This document shows positions 17,101 to 25,287 of a stretch of 64,000 nt of DNA, piece after piece. Under the pieces are notes generated by a model. It saw only the letters and a program-made list of their open reading frames with translations, had not been told where the DNA came from and did no database searches. Source of the stretch: Nostoc sp. CCCryo 231-06. GTDB lineage: Bacteria; Cyanobacteriota; Cyanobacteriia; Cyanobacteriales; Nostocaceae. The DNA lies in contig JAHCSU010000419.1 of assembly GCA_023522315.1 (NCBI GenBank), forward strand, positions 1 through 64,000, read 5' to 3'. Both the position numbers and the translations under genes were made by a program. Every line of letters begins with the position of its first letter. The stretch's first letter is position 1.

Positions 17101-18790
17101 AAGTATCTATATATTTTTTAAATGTTGGTTCGATTTCATATAGTTCCCTTCCCATATTTGCATATTGCGCCCCTTGTCCAGAAAACATGAAAATTACTGG
17201 ACAATGACCTGGCTGGCGCTGATAAGTAAAAATACGTTGTGGATCGAAGGAAGTCAGTGCTTTTACTGCATCATCTAGACCTTGGCAAACTAGTATGCGG
17301 CGATAGTCAAAATCCCGACGACCGATTTGTAAGGTATGAGCGACATCAGGTAGGTTAATGTCAGGATTTTGCTCTAAGTAAGTACATAATAAGGCTGTTG
17401 CAGTTTCTAGAGCCGTGCTGGTTTTGGCTGAGAGAACTAACAACTGCCAAGGACGCGAGGGACTCGAAGCTTCAATTACTGGAGCTTCTTCTAGAATTAC
17501 ATGGGCATTAGTCCCGCCAATGCCAAAAGAACTTACACCTGCTCTCTTGGGTGTAGCATTGTTTTGCCACTCTGATAATTTGGTATTGACGTAAAAAGGA
17601 CTATTGGCAAAGTCTATCTCCGGGTTGGGTTTTTCAAAGTGCAAACTTGGAGGTATTTTTTTATACTTTAATGCTAGGACTGTTTTAATTAGTCCTGTCA
17701 CACCCGCTGCTGTATTCAAATGCCCAACATTGCTTTTTACTGATGCGATCGCACAAAATCCTTTTTCTTTGCTGCGTGCAAATACTTTTTTCAAGGCACT
17801 AATTTCAATCGGATCTCCCAATTGCGTACCAGTTCCATGAGTTTCAATGTAAGTGATTGTTTCAGGAGTAACACCAGCGATCGCTTGAGCCTCGGCTATT
17901 ACCTCAGCTTGACCACTCACACTCGGAGCCGTATATCCCACTTTCGCTGCACCATCATTATTAATGGCTGAACCTTTAATTACTGCATGAATGCAATCAC
18001 CATCTGCTAAAGCATCTTCTAATCTCTTGAGAACAACAAGACCGACTCCATTCCCGAAAATAGTTCCTTGGGAACTAGCATCAAAGGCTCGACAGTGACC
18101 ATCGGCAGAAGTGATACCTCCTTCTTGATAAAAATAACCTTCTTTTTGCAGAGATTCAATACAAATACCACCAGCTAAAGCCATGTCGCACTCGTAATTT
18201 AGCAATCCTTGACACGCTGAGTGAACGGCTACCAATGATGTAGAACAAGAAGTTTGAATATTGATACTTGGCCCTTTAAGGTTCAATTTATATGAAACTC
18301 GTGTAGCGGCGAAATCCTGACTGTTGCCATATGTAATCGGAAGACCCATCGATTCAATTAGGTCAGGATGGGAACTTAAATTTCTCAGAAAGTAAGAACT
18401 CATATTGGTTCCCACATAAACACCAGTCAAGCCTTTGCCTGAAGCAGGTTCATAACCAGCATTTTCCAATGCTTCCCAAGCACATTCAATAAGAATACGA
18501 TGCTGAGGATCTATAATTTCAGCTTCCCTTGGCGATAAATCAAAAAAAGAAGCGTCAAACATCTCAATATCTGACAGAATAGCACCAGCTTTTACATACT
18601 GAGGGTTACTCAGCCATGTTCGATCTATGCCTGAAGCCTCTAATTCCTCATCACTAAAGAAAGAAATTGACTCTCGTCCCTCGCACAAATTTTGCCAAAA
18701 TTCATCAACATTTTTGGCTCCCGGAAAACGACCAACTATACCGATGACAGCTATGCCTTTAGTAGAATCGTCTATTTGTTGATTAGACAT
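14171..18790 (-). CDS. Type I PKS module KS-AT-(degenerate KR)-ACP
   Basis: 1539 residues. KS (10-435): Cys in QTSCSTSLVAVH, His in THGTGTQLGDP and His in SNVGHLNTAAG are intact. AT (530-840): GHSIGEYVA and HAFH, the malonyl type. KR region (940-1380): the cofactor motif is YLFPGGLETIEVV where the sister module has YLITGGLGSIGLV, so the T and two Gly of TGGxGxxG are lost, although the Ser and Tyr (YSAAN) remain. This KR is probably inactive, leaving a beta-keto group. ACP near 1475: LGGDSII. No DH or ER is seen. The start overlaps the stop of the upstream PKS by 8 nt (translational coupling). Much of the KS-AT is nearly identical to that PKS, indicating duplication. Confidence 0.93.
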   Translation of the reverse strand: MSNQQIDDSTKGIAVIGIVGRFPGAKNVDEFWQNLCEGRESISFFSDEELEASGIDRTWLSNPQYVKAGAILSDIEMFDASFFDLSPREAEIIDPQHRILIECAWEALENAGYEPASGKGLTGVYVGTNMSSYFLRNLSSHPDLIESMGLPITYGNSQDFAATRVSYKLNLKGPSINIQTSCSTSLVAVHSACQGLLNYECDMALAGGICIESLQKEGYFYQEGGITSADGHCRAFDASSQGTIFGNGVGLVVLKRLEDALADGDCIHAVIKGSAINNDGAAKVGYTAPSVSGQAEVIAEAQAIAGVTPETITYIETHGTGTQLGDPIEISALKKVFARSKEKGFCAIASVKSNVGHLNTAAGVTGLIKTVLALKYKKIPPSLHFEKPNPEIDFANSPFYVNTKLSEWQNNATPKRAGVSSFGIGGTNAHVILEEAPVIEASSPSRPWQLLVLSAKTSTALETATALLCTYLEQNPDINLPDVAHTLQIGRRDFDYRRILVCQGLDDAVKALTSFDPQRIFTYQRQPGHCPVIFMFSGQGAQYANMGRELYEIEPTFKKYIDTCALILQPQLNLDIRHILFPQQEQIEAATQQLQETALTQPALFVIEYALAQLFMSWGVLPTAMIGHSIGEYVAATIAGVFSLEDALEIVAKRGQLMQQLASGSMLAIKLPEKDLRLLLESEKLDNNSLQIAAINSPSSCVVSGTNEAISALKNQLSSQGVECRLLHTSHAFHSAMMEPILEEFIQALKQVKLSPPRIRFISNVTGSWITNEQATNSSYWSQHLRQTVRFSDGISLLLKQFEGVFLEMGPGRTLSTLTTQHLDKNAKQQVVSSLRHIKEEQSDVAWLLQTLGRLWLSGVEIDWSEFYTHERRHRLPLPTYPFERQRYWIDAKSSSPSLSSQLGILDNKQDIANWFYIPSWKRSLLPHSSSYEIESTQEQWLFFVDECDVGNKLINAFKSQGKNAILVKQGDSFSKISQAVYTINPYINEDYNTLFKELVLLGKNPQNIAYSWSISNLENRQKEDYLEFNSLLFLMQTLSKLEISVRLQLYVISNNIQEVNGNEKLDPEKATILGLCKVITQEYPNINCKCIDIAFKNQQDGEEENDKSIIDQLLRELTNVSSDLVVAYRSSYRWVQTFEPVCLESVVEEKIPLRKQGVYLFPGGLETIEVVLAEYLAKSLQAKLIFIEDSAFPEKDEYLRWLETHTAEDEVSCKIQKMQALAELGAEILVLGADKTNYEQMQDSLAPENIGKIHGVIYSTGIKRENIFSSIPEIGKIELGNLFDSQHRQVTVLEQVLKNRELDFCIAFSSLSSILGGFGLGLYSAANHFIDTFTNRHNRNHSLPWYVVNWDEIQLNTPQDQKTLEQAFEVELAITPAEIVEVFQRILSLDKGTQVVVSTIDIKARWERTFNLDSLPDLKSSSQVDLSSHYARPNLSNSYIAPINELEKQVTQIWQEVLGIAEVGIYDNFYELGGDSIIATQLVSRLRAKFPVDLPLRDLLLEAMIPVKQAEMIEQLLLEKIEELSDKEVESFLANLPQ

Positions 18791-21700
18791 CTATTTTTCT
18801 CCTTTGCTTCATTAATTGTCGCTTTTCCTGCATAGCTGCTTCTTTTCTGCTAGCACGGTCATCAGCTTGTTGAAATATCGTTTCTTCAATCTGCTTTCCA
18901 CCGATATATTCAGCTAAAGTACTTACTGTCGAATATTCAAATAAATCAGCAATTGATAAATTTTTGTTTAATGTTTTTATGATTTTACTGCGAACCTGAA
19001 TTATTAATAAAGAATCTCCTCCTAATTCAAAAAAATTATCATGAAGACCTACATTTTTTATTCCCAGAATCTCTTGCCAAATATTGGCAATTTCTTGTTC
19101 AATCTCATTGCTAGGAACAACGTAAGGATTCTGTAAATCCGGTCTAGAATATAGTACAAAATTGTTTTGCTGGCTCTCTGCTTGTTGCAATGATTCGAGC
19201 TTAACCCATTGCTTAATTCTAGCTTGAAGTTCTCCTGTAGAAACAACTATGTGATTAAGTGCAGCACAATTTAAAATTCTTTCAAAAGCTTTGACTCCTT
19301 CTTCCGATTTAATCGTCAATTCAGTGAAATTTGCATCTAAATCTGTATTTTCTTCATTTTCATTTATATTTTCTATTTGCCAGCCATCCCAACTTATGCT
19401 ACTCCATGAAAGAGGATAATTTTGATTATGTTGCTGTACAAAAGCATCCATAAAGTTATTAGCAGCTGAGTAGGCAACAAATCCTAATCCTCCTAAAACA
19501 GAGGATAATGAAGATAGCAATAAACAAAAATCAATCTCTCTATTTTCTAAAAGCTTTTCTAAGGCTAAAAGTCCATATATTTTTGGTTGAAATTGGTGTT
19601 CACAATCAAGCTGACTGATATTTTCAATTGATTCAAAAGATTTACCTTGAACAACTCCAGCAGCATGAATAACACCATTTAGTTGACCAAATTGCTGTTG
19701 AGCTTGAACAATAGCATTTTGCATTTGTTGTATGTTACTCACATCAGCACTCACCACTAAAACTTCTGCACCTAATTGTTCTAGTTCCTGAACTTTACGA
19801 ATTTTATGACTAGTATTATCAGTTTCATCATGAGTATTAAGCCATTGTTCCCATTCGTCTTTTTTAGGTAAAGCAGAACGTCCCGTCAACAGTAACTTTG
19901 CTTGTACAGTTCGAGCCAAGTATTCTGCCAAAACAAGTCCAATACTACCGAGTCCACCTGTAATTAAATAGACTCCTTTTTCTCTGAGTCGAGGCTTTTC
20001 GATTTTAGTTTTCTCAAGGCGCACTGGCTCAAAAGTTTGCACCCAACGATTCAAACTTCTATAAGCAATGAATTTTTCAGAATCAGTAACTTTCAATTCT
20101 GCCAGCAATTGTTCTAGAAGTTTTTCTTCTTGCCAACTTCCGTATTCTGGAAGTATAACATCAATACTCCGACAGCTTATATTTAAATATTCTTGAGATA
20201 TAACTTTAATTGGGCCAAGTAAAGTAGCTTTCTCTGGACAAAGCACTTCATTTCCTGTCACTGACTGTAGGTCGTTAGAAATAACCGTGATTTCAAAATC
20301 TTCAGTAGTGTCTTGTCTTCCCAGAGCTTGGGCAAGAAATAGGAGACTATAAAATCCTATCGTTTGAGCTTGATTAACTTTTTCAATTTCTAATTTGTGG
20401 TTATTGCTCGGTGTGACATTCCATAAATGTATAATTCTTTTTGGTAATTTTTTTTGTTTAAATATTTCCTGTATGAGAACATCGTAATCATGATTATTCT
20501 GAGGATTTATAGTATATTCAAATTCCCTGTTTTTAGTAAAATCTTCACCAATTTTTACAGTAATTACATCCTGGTTTTGTTTCTCTAATTCGTTTACTAA
20601 TTTGATACCAAATCCACATTCATCCACAAACACCAAAATGCTGGATTTCTGAGATAAGGATTCTTGATGTTGGAGTGGTAGTGGAGCTAAAGAAGGCTTC
20701 CAAAAAGGAATATAAAACCAGTCAGCTATATCAGCTTTTTTAGTCAGTGATACTGGAGCGCGTAAGCGCAGTCCGTCGTAGGCATCGCCATTTTGTCCTG
20801 GCTTTTGAGGCTCAATCCAATATCTTTGTCGTTCAAAGGGGTAGGTGGGTAAAGGTAGACGATGACGGAATTCGTGAGTATAAAATCTTGACCAATCAAT
20901 ATCTACACCAGAAAGCCACAACCTACCTAATGTTTGCAACAACAAGTTACTATCCGATACTTGTTCTTTAACATGGCGTAAAGAAGTCAGCACCACCTGT
21001 TTAGCACTTCTATCTAAATGTTGTTTTGTGAGTGTGCTTAAAGTATGTCCCGGCCCAACCTCCAGAAAAATCCCTTCAAACTGCTGTATCAATTGAAATA
21101 TACCATCTGAAAATCTCACAGTTTGTCGTAAATGCTGCCCCCAATAACTGGGATTTGTGGCTTGTTCATTGGTAATCCAACTACCAGTTACATTAGAAAT
21201 AAAGCGTATCCGAGGTGGATTTAGTTGAAATTTACTTACCCACTGCACAAACTCCTCTAATATTGGTGACATCATCGCAGAATGGAACGCATGAGATGTA
21301 TGCAACAGACGACATTCAACTTCTTGAGAGAATAATTGTTTTTGTAGTGTAGTAACTGCCTCATTTGTTCCAGAAACAACACATGAAGATGGGCTATTAA
21401 TAACTGCTATTTCTAGAGAATCTTTATACAATGCCTCTGTTTTTAAGAGTAACTGTACGTCTTTTTCTGGAAGTCTAATTGCCAGCATACTTCCTGTGGA
21501 TAATTGTTGCATCATTAGTCCTCTTTTTGCCACAATTGCTAGTGCATCTTCTAAAGAGAATACACCTGCTACAGTTGCTGCGACATATTCCCCAATGCTG
21601 TGACCAATCATTGCTTCTGGACGTATCCCCCATTCCATGAATAATTGAGCGAGGGCATATTCAATGGCAAATAATGCACTTTGGGTAAAAGCTGTTTGTT

Positions 21701-23477
21701 GTAGTTGAAAAGAAGCACTTTCAACATCTTGTTCCCTGGGATAAAGTAGGCGACGAATATCAACACCAAGGTAAGGTTGCAATATAACAGCGCAATTATC
21801 TATATGTTGTTTAAATGTTGCTTCCCTTTCGTATAATTCCTTTGCCATATTTACATATTGCGCCCCTTGTCCTGAAAACATGAAGATGGCTGGACAGTGA
21901 CTAGGCTTGTAATAGTTAGTAAAAACACGTTGTGGGTCGAGGTCAGCTAGCGCTTTAACTGCATCTTCAAGATCGCGACAAAGGACTATGCGGCGATGAT
22001 TAAAAGCTTGACGACCCACTTGTAGAGTGTATGCAACATCAGGTAGGTTAATCTCAGAATTTTGCTGCAAATGGGCACTCAGTTGTGCTGTTGCAGTTTC
22101 TAAAGCCGTGCTGGTTTTGGCTGAGAGAACTAACAATTGCCAAGGACGCGAGGGACTCGAAGCCTGAATTACTGGAGCTTCTTCTAAAATCACATGGGCA
22201 TTAGTCCCGCCAATGCCAAAAGAACTTACACCTGCTCTACGAGGTGTATCATTAGTTTGCCACTTTGATAATTTGGTGTTGACGTAAAACGGGCTGTTAG
22301 TAAAGTCTATTTGTGGATTTGGCTCCTGAAAGTGCAAGCTAGGAGGTATTTGTTGATGTTTTAATGCCAGGACTGTTTTAATTAATCCTGTCACACCTGC
22401 TGCTGTATCCAAATGCCCAATATTAGTCTTAACTGAACCAATAGCACAAAAACCTTTTTTATTTGTGCTAGCACGAAAAGCTTGTGTGAGAGCCTTAATT
22501 TCAATCGGGTCTCCTAAGATGGTTCCTGTACCGTGGGCTTCTACATAAGTAACAGTCTCAGGCTCGACTCCAGCTAAGGCTAAAGCTTCTAAAATTACTT
22601 CCCTTTGACCATCAACACTAGGGGCTGTATATCCAACTTTTAAAGAACCATCGTTATTGACAGATGAACCCTTGATTACTGCATGAATAAAATCACCATC
22701 AGCAATAGCATCTTCTAATCTTTTCAAGACCACTACACCTAAACCATTGCCACCATTAGTTCCTTTGGCTTGAGCGTCAAAAGCTCGGCAATGACCGTCA
22801 GGAGAGTGAATTCCTCCTTGCTGATATTGGTAACCAGTTTTTTGCAGCACTCCAACAGTAACACCCCCTGCTAAAACAATATCACTTTCACCATTGAGTA
22901 AACTTTGGCAAGCTAAATGCACAGCAACCAATGATGTAGAACAGGCAGTTTGAACGTTGATACTTGGCCCTCTCAAGTTCAATTTGTAAGAAACTTGCGT
23001 GGGTAAAAAGTCTTTGTCGTTTCCAATTAAAATTTGGTGGCTGTCTACCGATTCCATCAAATCTCGATTGGAATATAAGTTTGAAAGTAGGTATGTACTT
23101 GTAGCGACACCGGCGAAAACACCTATTTGACCGCTATAAGTTTCAGAGTTATAGCCAGCATTTTCTAAAGCTTCCCAAACACATTCTAGAAAAAGCCGAT
23201 GCTGTGGATCTGTAATCTCAGCTTCTCTCGGAGAAAAACCAAAAAATGCAGCATCAAATAAATCTATATTTTCTAATATACCGCTTGCTTTCACGTAATT
23301 TGGATCGTTAAGCAATGACGGATCTACCCCAGTAGATGTTAGTTCCTCATCTGTGAAAAAAGAAATTGACTCTACACCATTCCGTAGGTTTTCCCAAAAG
23401 CTATCAACTTTATTTGCTCCAGGAAAACGACCCGCCATACCAATAATAGCGATTTCGTCTTTATTTGCTGTATCCAT
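18783..23477 (-). CDS. Type I PKS module KS-AT-KR-ACP
   Basis: 1564 residues. The KS has Cys near 179 (QTACSTSLVAVH), EAHGTGTILGDP and TNIGHLDTAAG. The AT has GHSIGEYVA (near 626) and HAFH, predicting malonyl-CoA. The KR has an intact TGGLGSIG (near 1176), Ser in LSSLSSV and YSAAN, so it should reduce to a beta-hydroxyl. The ACP has LGGDSL (near 1487). No DH or ER. Between AT and KR there is a small insertion, GDAYDGLRLRAP (about residue 900), encoded by an interspersed repeat of Nostoc type. The stop overlaps the next PKS start. The two genes are tandem modules that should add two acetate units after the Thr module. Confidence 0.94.
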   Translation of the reverse strand: MDTANKDEIAIIGMAGRFPGANKVDSFWENLRNGVESISFFTDEELTSTGVDPSLLNDPNYVKASGILENIDLFDAAFFGFSPREAEITDPQHRLFLECVWEALENAGYNSETYSGQIGVFAGVATSTYLLSNLYSNRDLMESVDSHQILIGNDKDFLPTQVSYKLNLRGPSINVQTACSTSLVAVHLACQSLLNGESDIVLAGGVTVGVLQKTGYQYQQGGIHSPDGHCRAFDAQAKGTNGGNGLGVVVLKRLEDAIADGDFIHAVIKGSSVNNDGSLKVGYTAPSVDGQREVILEALALAGVEPETVTYVEAHGTGTILGDPIEIKALTQAFRASTNKKGFCAIGSVKTNIGHLDTAAGVTGLIKTVLALKHQQIPPSLHFQEPNPQIDFTNSPFYVNTKLSKWQTNDTPRRAGVSSFGIGGTNAHVILEEAPVIQASSPSRPWQLLVLSAKTSTALETATAQLSAHLQQNSEINLPDVAYTLQVGRQAFNHRRIVLCRDLEDAVKALADLDPQRVFTNYYKPSHCPAIFMFSGQGAQYVNMAKELYEREATFKQHIDNCAVILQPYLGVDIRRLLYPREQDVESASFQLQQTAFTQSALFAIEYALAQLFMEWGIRPEAMIGHSIGEYVAATVAGVFSLEDALAIVAKRGLMMQQLSTGSMLAIRLPEKDVQLLLKTEALYKDSLEIAVINSPSSCVVSGTNEAVTTLQKQLFSQEVECRLLHTSHAFHSAMMSPILEEFVQWVSKFQLNPPRIRFISNVTGSWITNEQATNPSYWGQHLRQTVRFSDGIFQLIQQFEGIFLEVGPGHTLSTLTKQHLDRSAKQVVLTSLRHVKEQVSDSNLLLQTLGRLWLSGVDIDWSRFYTHEFRHRLPLPTYPFERQRYWIEPQKPGQNGDAYDGLRLRAPVSLTKKADIADWFYIPFWKPSLAPLPLQHQESLSQKSSILVFVDECGFGIKLVNELEKQNQDVITVKIGEDFTKNREFEYTINPQNNHDYDVLIQEIFKQKKLPKRIIHLWNVTPSNNHKLEIEKVNQAQTIGFYSLLFLAQALGRQDTTEDFEITVISNDLQSVTGNEVLCPEKATLLGPIKVISQEYLNISCRSIDVILPEYGSWQEEKLLEQLLAELKVTDSEKFIAYRSLNRWVQTFEPVRLEKTKIEKPRLREKGVYLITGGLGSIGLVLAEYLARTVQAKLLLTGRSALPKKDEWEQWLNTHDETDNTSHKIRKVQELEQLGAEVLVVSADVSNIQQMQNAIVQAQQQFGQLNGVIHAAGVVQGKSFESIENISQLDCEHQFQPKIYGLLALEKLLENREIDFCLLLSSLSSVLGGLGFVAYSAANNFMDAFVQQHNQNYPLSWSSISWDGWQIENINENEENTDLDANFTELTIKSEEGVKAFERILNCAALNHIVVSTGELQARIKQWVKLESLQQAESQQNNFVLYSRPDLQNPYVVPSNEIEQEIANIWQEILGIKNVGLHDNFFELGGDSLLIIQVRSKIIKTLNKNLSIADLFEYSTVSTLAEYIGGKQIEETIFQQADDRASRKEAAMQEKRQLMKQRRKIDV
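20757..20789. repeat. In-frame interspersed repeat in the PKS gene
   Basis: The minus strand reads gcgatgcctacgacggactg followed by cgcttacgcgc, a variant of a short repeat very common in Nostoc-type genomes. It encodes GDAYDGLRLRA in the AT-KR linker. The two other PKS modules in the window lack it at this position. Confidence 0.5.
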
Positions 23478-23533
23478 AAGTAAAAGCCCGAACCTAAATA
23501 TTTTTGGTCTAATATCAAAGCATTGAATGAAAA

Positions 23534-25219
23534 TTATTTAATTGAAATTTCAGAAGCAATCTGAATCTGATCGTTTAAAACTGCGTCAATATCTTCTTCA
23601 GTAGTTAATGGATTGGCAATGACAGCACGCATGGCAATTACAGTAATTTGTTTGTTAAACTTTATACTATTTTTTGTCGTTCGTGAGATAAAAGTGCGAC
23701 CAATATGACGCTGCATTTTTTGTAAATATTCATTAAAATTATTGACAATTTCATTGTCTGTTTCTGTTAACTTTTTATTGGCAATAGCTTCTCTAAATGT
23801 CTCTGGGATATACCGATAAATCAACAAATTGGTATCAGGTTCTGCCAACAATTCAAATTCGGGCATAGCTGAAATACGAGCAGCCATGTATTCAGTTTTT
23901 CTGATTCCTTCATCAATTAAAAACTCATATCCCTTAAGTCCAATTAGCTTTAAACCAGCGTGTAAAAATAAAGCCATGCCAGGTCGAGACCCTTCCAAAG
24001 CACGTTTACCTAAATCAAACGATCCCTTTCGCATGGTATAACTAGCCTGTTTTTCTATTGAGGAAGCTAGATAAGGGTCGCGGAAAAAGATCATACCAAT
24101 ACCCATTGGTAAATACAATTGTTTATGTCCATCAATGGTTACTGAATCAGCTTTTTCAATACCAGCAAGCTTATGTTGATGTTTTCGGGAAAAGATAACT
24201 GGCCCACCCCAAGCAGCATCTACATGAAAATGTATATTATTTTCTTGAGCGATCTCTGCAATATCTTCTAGGGGATCGACACTACCAGAATCTGTAGTTC
24301 CAGCAATGCCGACAATGGCTATGATATGTAAGTTTTGTTCGCGGCATTCTGCAACAGCTTGACGTAGTGCTTGTATGTTAACTCGATTGTTAGAGTCAAC
24401 GCTTACTCTAATCAAATTTTGGGTACTAATGCCCATCAAATCTGCAACTTTATCAAAAGAGAAATGCATCAATTCGGAACCAATGACAACTGCTCCTTTG
24501 TAGCCATAAAAATTTAGAGCTGCTGTTAAACCTTCTTTTTCTACGCCTAAAAAGTCATTTTTTGCTCCCAAAGATTTATTTCGGGCACACCACAGTGCTG
24601 TGATATTGGCTGTTGTACCACCAGAAGTTAAAATTCCTAATGTACTCTGATTATTTTGAATATGCTGGGTGTAAAAATTATCGGACAAACTATAAATTTG
24701 TCGATGCATCATTGCTAAAGCTTCACGTTCATAAAAGCTCAAAGCTTTAGCAGTCTCTATTTTGACAGCGTTTTGATTCATTGCTGTCATCAATTTTGCT
24801 AGAGGTCGTACAAAAGAAGGAAGCGCCGAGGTCATGTGACCGATAAATTGTGGCGAAGATGTATGTATAGAGTGAGAAATAACGTTATCACCTAAGTATT
24901 GGAAATAGCTTTCAAAATCAGTAGGTTCTAAAGGTATTTTGCTCTCACCAAAATTCTTAATTATCAAGTCAATCTCAACATTAGTATTTGCATTTGTTGT
25001 AATTAAAAACTCCTCAGAAAAATCATTAACTATCTCATCTATTTGGGTTTCAATAGATTTTCCCAGAGTAGGTACAAACATTTGTTTTACATACTCACCA
25101 ATTTCAGAATGTAATATTCGCTCAGTTTGAGAAAAGCTATTTGTAGATAAAAAACTTCTTTCACTTAATGTCATTTTGTCTCCTACAATAGGTAATTTTT
25201 GTTCTGCATTACTGTTCAT
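23534..25219 (-). CDS. PLP-dependent group II decarboxylase, probably aspartate 1-decarboxylase (PanP-like)
   Basis: 561 residues, group II amino acid decarboxylase fold. Visible motifs are LTSGGTTANITALW, the cofactor-stacking region HVDAAWGG and the PLP Schiff-base Lys366 in TIDGHKQLYLP. Length and sequence style fit the PanP-type aspartate 1-decarboxylases (beta-alanine-forming enzymes of about 550 residues described in Vibrio). L-2,4-diaminobutyrate decarboxylase and glutamate decarboxylase are related alternatives. Context favours beta-alanine supply, because two A domains in the same cluster read as beta-alanine-type. It lies between the Thr NRPS and two PKS modules, all on one strand. 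The substrate is inferred, not shown. Confidence 0.8.
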   Translation of the reverse strand: MNSNAEQKLPIVGDKMTLSERSFLSTNSFSQTERILHSEIGEYVKQMFVPTLGKSIETQIDEIVNDFSEEFLITTNANTNVEIDLIIKNFGESKIPLEPTDFESYFQYLGDNVISHSIHTSSPQFIGHMTSALPSFVRPLAKLMTAMNQNAVKIETAKALSFYEREALAMMHRQIYSLSDNFYTQHIQNNQSTLGILTSGGTTANITALWCARNKSLGAKNDFLGVEKEGLTAALNFYGYKGAVVIGSELMHFSFDKVADLMGISTQNLIRVSVDSNNRVNIQALRQAVAECREQNLHIIAIVGIAGTTDSGSVDPLEDIAEIAQENNIHFHVDAAWGGPVIFSRKHQHKLAGIEKADSVTIDGHKQLYLPMGIGMIFFRDPYLASSIEKQASYTMRKGSFDLGKRALEGSRPGMALFLHAGLKLIGLKGYEFLIDEGIRKTEYMAARISAMPEFELLAEPDTNLLIYRYIPETFREAIANKKLTETDNEIVNNFNEYLQKMQRHIGRTFISRTTKNSIKFNKQITVIAMRAVIANPLTTEEDIDAVLNDQIQIASEISIK

Positions 25220-25221
25220 CT

Positions 25222-25276
25222 TTAGGACTTAAGCAAAAAACCTCTCATCCGTGTTCTCTGCTTCGTCTGCGGTTAA
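25222..25276. repeat. Interspersed-repeat fragment in an intergenic gap
   Basis: The segment with aggacttaagcaaaaaacc, then cctctcatccgtgttctctg and cttcgtctgcggttaat, resembles two short sequences I know as abundant in Nostoc-type genomes. It fills most of the gap between the Thr NRPS stop and the decarboxylase start. No coding role is seen. Confidence 0.35.
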
Positions 25277-25287
25277 TTTCTTTTATT

